51,722 bases of DNA from an uncultured Bacteroides sp. (GTDB taxonomy: Bacteria; Bacteroidota; Bacteroidia; Bacteroidales; Bacteroidaceae). The notes under the pieces are model-generated. The model had not been told where the DNA came from. It saw only the letters and a program-made list of their open reading frames with translations, and did not search any database. This document shows, in pieces, positions 48,688 to 51,722 of this stretch. Position numbers and translations under genes: made by a program. How positions within the stretch are numbered: the first letter of the stretch is position 1; each line of letters starts with the position of its first letter. The stretch lies in the NCBI GenBank assembly GCA_934716785.1, contig CAKUYM010000003.1:1-51722 (forward strand). Direction: 5' to 3'.

Positions 48688-50238
48688 ATGCGAAAAAATC
48701 TGGATTTTCATGATGGAGCGTTATTCATTTTTATGCTACTTTTTACTTGGAGCTGTATAGATGATGAGATAATAAAAGAGAATCCGCAAAATGAAAACAA
48801 GAATTTCACTTTGCAAGAGGCCAAAGTCTTTTTTGAAGAATCAATGGAAAAAAGTGGCATTACTCGTTCTAATGAAGAAACGAGTAAATCTATATACCCA
48901 CAGGATTTTGTTCCCCTATGGTCAGAAGCTGAGCCGTCTTCCATGGAATATTTGGAATGTTATGATATTCCTATATCGACAGCATTTCAGTATAAAGCGG
49001 TATATACTGAATATAAGAATGGTACAGGTGTGGCAAAAGTTACAAATGTATATCAAAAACTGATTATGGTAAAGGATACGAAGAACAATCATATTGGACA
49101 ATATATATTAACCCTTGTCCCAACGAAAGAATATGAGAGTAAACATAGCGGTCGTATTAATGACAATTTTCTCAATTGTATGGATAAAGGATTGTTTACA
49201 GGAACTGCGATTTATACCGTAGTCAATTCTAATATGATAGCTCGTGTCAATACATATAAAGATGGTGTGAAAGTAAAGGGAGTGTTTCTGTTAAACACAT
49301 CTACTCGGGCGGAATTAGAAGAAAAATGCGAGCTTGCAATCAGTCAACTTGCCGGAATATCTTTTGGTAGAAAAAAGAAAATTATGACAAGGAGTGGTGA
49401 AGATGATTTGTGGGGAGGAGACGGTTGGGATATTGATGGTGGACAATTTCCAGATGTCATAATCACTCCTGAGCCAGATATTAATGGTGGACAATTTCCG
49501 GATGTCATAATCACTCCTGAGCCAGATCCTGATCCTTTCCCGGATCCAAGTACTGAACCTACAAATAGCAACGAGGAAGGAAGTATCGGCGGTGGGTTTT
49601 CCGATAATGAGGAAGACACAATAGAAGATGTTGACCCCTGTCAGATGGAAAAGAATTTAAATAACAATAAAGAGCTTAAGTATAGAGTTGATTCTATATT
49701 CCATGAGAATTATTATCGACCACAAGCAAAGGAAAAAGGATGGATTAATAGCAATTCCATTCATAAGCCCAGTAAACAGACTAATAGCAGCATCAGTTAT
49801 AATTGGGGAGAAATTAAAGCTGGTAGTGTCACTGAATGGTTTCATTCACATCCAGGAGGAGGACCTATTCCTTCATTCGGTGATTTAAAAATGTTAGCAT
49901 TGAAATATAAGCAAGGATATATTGATGTAGACAATTTCTGTTATGGGGTAATTTCTGACTTTGGATGTTCTTGTTTGGTTATTGTTTCTGAGGATGCTTT
50001 TAGGAATTTTGCAAGCAATGTAGCTGCAATGGAACAGACCTTTATACAAGCAACGCACGCTACAGACAGGACGGGAATAACAGACAAACTCTCAGCCTAT
50101 ATAGATTTCTTGCAAAGAAGTAATTCGGGATTGAATCTTCTCTTTAATTATTATAATGAAATTACACGGGAATTTGAAGGCTGGAAAGCTAAAACAAGAG
50201 ATGTTAATGGCCAATTAGAAAATCAGAGTTGCAAATAA
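48688..50238 (+). CDS. lipoprotein with JAMM/MPN metallopeptidase motif and Pro-rich repeats
   Basis: A 516-residue protein. A signal peptide ends in SWSC-like FTWSC (Cys23), so it is probably a lipoprotein. Residues 20-225 are an unassigned domain. Residues about 248-295 are a Pro/Asp-rich linker with a 16-residue tandem repeat (GGQFPDVIITPEPD twice). Residues about 320-430 hold a JAMM-type motif (WFHSHPGGGPIPSFGDL, His386-x-His388, then Ser and Asp), the zinc site of MPN/JAB isopeptidases and endopeptidases. The combination of surface anchor, flexible linker and peptidase domain resembles toxin-like or cell-wall-acting surface proteins. It is followed 12 bp later by a DUF6705-like gene. Confidence 0.7.
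   Translation: MRKNLDFHDGALFIFMLLFTWSCIDDEIIKENPQNENKNFTLQEAKVFFEESMEKSGITRSNEETSKSIYPQDFVPLWSEAEPSSMEYLECYDIPISTAFQYKAVYTEYKNGTGVAKVTNVYQKLIMVKDTKNNHIGQYILTLVPTKEYESKHSGRINDNFLNCMDKGLFTGTAIYTVVNSNMIARVNTYKDGVKVKGVFLLNTSTRAELEEKCELAISQLAGISFGRKKKIMTRSGEDDLWGGDGWDIDGGQFPDVIITPEPDINGGQFPDVIITPEPDPDPFPDPSTEPTNSNEEGSIGGGFSDNEEDTIEDVDPCQMEKNLNNNKELKYRVDSIFHENYYRPQAKEKGWINSNSIHKPSKQTNSSISYNWGEIKAGSVTEWFHSHPGGGPIPSFGDLKMLALKYKQGYIDVDNFCYGVISDFGCSCLVIVSEDAFRNFASNVAAMEQTFIQATHATDRTGITDKLSAYIDFLQRSNSGLNLLFNYYNEITREFEGWKAKTRDVNGQLENQSCK
49429..49524 (+). repeat. 48-bp tandem duplication in JAMM lipoprotein gene
   Basis: Two adjacent 48-bp units (49429-49476 and 49477-49524) differ at only two or three positions and encode the repeated GGQFPDVIITPEP segment. 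Recent slippage or selection for linker length could explain it. Confidence 0.85.
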
Positions 50239-50250
50239 AAAATTGATATT

Positions 50251-50796
50251 ATGAAACGGATATTATTTTTAGTCTTATTTTTTGCATATAGCTATATGTC
50301 TTATGCACAAATTCCCATAGAAAATTATATTGGGACTTGGAAATGTGAAAAAGGAGATACTGTTTTCACAGTAAAATTGGTGAAAGGAAAAATGATTTAC
50401 AAAGGCAAACTATGGGGTACAAATCTTTTTGGTGGGTATTCTGTAGCTGTTCAAGGTAGAATCATAGATAATTATATGAACGACATCAATACGCAATGGA
50501 TTGTAAATGACGCAAGCCAAGGTGCTCCACATCGCATTTATATTAGTGCAGGCTATGATCCATATAACAGTAAAATCTTGAGTTTCGTTTTTTTTGATCA
50601 GAGGAAAAAACATTTTAATGGAAAAGGTATTGTTGGTGGAGCAATAGAACTAATAGGTTCTAATAAGTTACATTGGACTTTGAATGAGAAAGAGGGAATA
50701 TGGTGGGAAACAGAGGGAAATGAAGATGGAGTAGAAGTTAAACCTATAGGTTTTTCTGTTCCAACAGATGTAATACTTACTAAGGTTGAAAAGTAA
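50251..50796 (+). CDS. secreted DUF6705-like protein
   Basis: A 181-residue protein with a signal peptide (ILFLVLFFAYSYMSYAQ) and a lipocalin-like beta pattern: YIGTWKCEKGDTVFTVKLVK, MIYKGKLWG, HWTLNEKEGIWWE, FSVPTDVILTKVEK. It resembles the small DUF6705-type proteins of Bacteroidota. It directly follows the JAMM lipoprotein gene and may be its partner or immunity-type protein; this is inferred from position only. Confidence 0.65.
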   Translation: MKRILFLVLFFAYSYMSYAQIPIENYIGTWKCEKGDTVFTVKLVKGKMIYKGKLWGTNLFGGYSVAVQGRIIDNYMNDINTQWIVNDASQGAPHRIYISAGYDPYNSKILSFVFFDQRKKHFNGKGIVGGAIELIGSNKLHWTLNEKEGIWWETEGNEDGVEVKPIGFSVPTDVILTKVEK

Positions 50797-51178
50797 TTTT
50801 TCTGAAAATACCGTAGATACTATAATGCCCCAGCATAAGATTCTATTTTGATATGACAGGGACATTTTTCAGGAGGTGTGGAAGCAGTCCTTTAGAAAGT
50901 TATGGGGTATAGTTTACCCGTTAGTGGAATTAAATTAGTGCGTATTTGATTCTGCCGATAAGCTTAATTAATACGGTTAACGTGCTGCGACACGATCAGC
51001 GTACCATTTTTTCACCAATGAATAAACAAGAGAGTGGGAGTAGGCCTACCCCTATGTTCATTCATTGGCAAAGTGAAAGAACTTGCATATCACAAAAATC
51101 TGATGAACTTCATGATTAATTGAGTTGTGCAATTTTGATTTGAAACAGCACTAAGTTTATGAGAATCCGTCAATCGGA
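50797..51178. other. spacer with long inverted repeat
   Basis: No gene is supported. CCAATGAAT (51015-51023) pairs with ATTCATTGG (51060-51068), and the palindrome GTAGGCCTAC (51040-51049) lies between them, so a large branched hairpin can form. It may act as a terminator between converging genes, although T tracts are weak. Confidence 0.5.
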
Positions 51179-51722
51179 TCAGTCCTCAAGCGATATATAT
51201 TGATAATTAAAACCACCTAAGATTCCCCACCACTTATCCGGATAATCGCTGCTACCGCCAACTATTTTATCCAAATCCGCATCTTTCCAACGCTGCAATT
51301 CGGAATCAGAATCACTACGCATCAGTTGCCAGGTGTCGGAGCCGGATGCCCTATAGTAGAAAGATACATGCGGGCAATATTTAGAAGATTTCCGAGAAGT
51401 GGAGATCACACATGGGATTTTACTTTTATATTCGGCTGTTGTTGATGGAATATCGATACTGATCCTTCCAATCTCATCAGCCCAAGTATTCCCGTCATCA
51501 TCGGAGACGTTATCAAATTCGCCTGTGAAAGTGCGATGCCATACAGCCTTGATTTCACCTTTGAGGTCCACCTCTGCCCGGTTGGTCAATGTGAACTCCA
51601 TGTTGAACGGTTGGCTTAGCTTAACACTATATATCATGCTGGTAGTTCCTCGTTCACCTTCCAGATTCATTGATTTCAGGGAAGGGACGGAATTGTCTTC
51701 TTGGACTGTAAATATCCAGTCA
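51179..51722 (-). CDS. C-terminal part of an unknown surface or secreted protein
   Basis: The frame is open to the right edge, so the gene's 5' part lies outside the window; the first visible residues are DWIFTVQEDNSVPSLKSM. The visible 181 residues are beta-rich (MIYSVKLSQPFNMEFTLTNR, VSFYYRASGSDTWQLM) and resemble the C-terminal domain of secreted Bacteroidota proteins, perhaps of a cysteine protease, but the family is not recognised. Confidence 0.6.
   Translation of the reverse strand, partial: DWIFTVQEDNSVPSLKSMNLEGERGTTSMIYSVKLSQPFNMEFTLTNRAEVDLKGEIKAVWHRTFTGEFDNVSDDDGNTWADEIGRISIDIPSTTAEYKSKIPCVISTSRKSSKYCPHVSFYYRASGSDTWQLMRSDSDSELQRWKDADLDKIVGGSSDYPDKWWGILGGFNYQYISLED

Noticed and set aside
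48523..48711. 62-codon minus-strand frame
   Set aside because: It is antisense to the structured leader and the start of the JAMM gene; composition is not convincing.
1..51722. tRNA or rRNA genes
   Set aside because: No cloverleaf with a T-loop GTTCGA-type core or rRNA segment was seen on either strand; GTTCGA occurrences lie in coding DNA without partner stems.

Overview
The window looks like Bacteroides or a close relative (Bacteroidales). The transfer genes are of the Bacteroides conjugative-element type, the fimbrillin lipoproteins are of the type V pilus kind, and near-consensus Bacteroides promoters (TTTG, about 19 bp, TAnnTTTG) recur in the gaps. A replication initiator beside eight 22-bp iterons, a ParA-like gene, a relaxase pair and a complete mating apparatus point to a large conjugative plasmid, or an integrated plasmid-like element.

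Layout. 454-8425 (minus): a fimbrial cluster of three fimbrillin-like lipoproteins, a repeat lipoprotein, a DUF5119/Mfa2-like protein, an OmpA-like lipoprotein and a DUF3575 outer-membrane protein, ending in a strong terminator. 8492-18668 (minus): coupling protein, SSB, ArdC-like antirestriction protein, an ADP-ribosyltransferase/zincin polyvalent protein, two helical-repeat proteins and a DUF3945 protein. 18676-28891 (minus): the tra operon (traO, two small membrane genes, traE, traF, traG, a BRO-N gene, a second pilin-like gene, traI, traJ, traK, traM, a small membrane gene, traN). Most junctions overlap or abut, so this is probably one very long transcription unit read from near 28915.

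28983-34254 (plus): serine recombinase, three DNA methyltransferases (the cytosine one carries a long second open frame) and a toprim protein. 34303-37525: an IS66 relic, a candidate three-gene conflict system (DUF1653, DUF4297-like nuclease, phosphoribosyltransferase-like) and mazEF. 37691-40424: relaxase, its ribbon-helix-helix partner and an unknown gene. 40434-46275: possible oriT and parS, parA and a DUF3408 gene, hipB with a broken hipA, a candidate small RNA, iterons, rep, a small ribbon-helix-helix gene and a duplicated-domain protein. 46276-51722: gene-poor DNA with relics, a DUF2335 pair, a JAMM-motif lipoprotein with a DUF6705-like partner, and a cut-off gene.

Three observations stand out. 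(1) Five proteins share a module of about 50 residues (GYxPS...AVxKIF), and six proteins, including the relaxase, end in the same short tail (any residue, S or N, then I or F at the C terminus). Together these look like a targeting signal for proteins co-delivered with the transferred strand. (2) Two 28-bp near-palindromes identical at 27 of 28 positions lie in inverted orientation 17.4 kb apart, one just upstream of the serine recombinase and overlapping the likely tra promoter. This suggests an invertible half-plasmid that switches conjugation. (3) The DUF1653/nuclease/phosphoribosyltransferase-like operon beside mazEF is a candidate defence system. All functions here are read from sequence alone; no database search was run.
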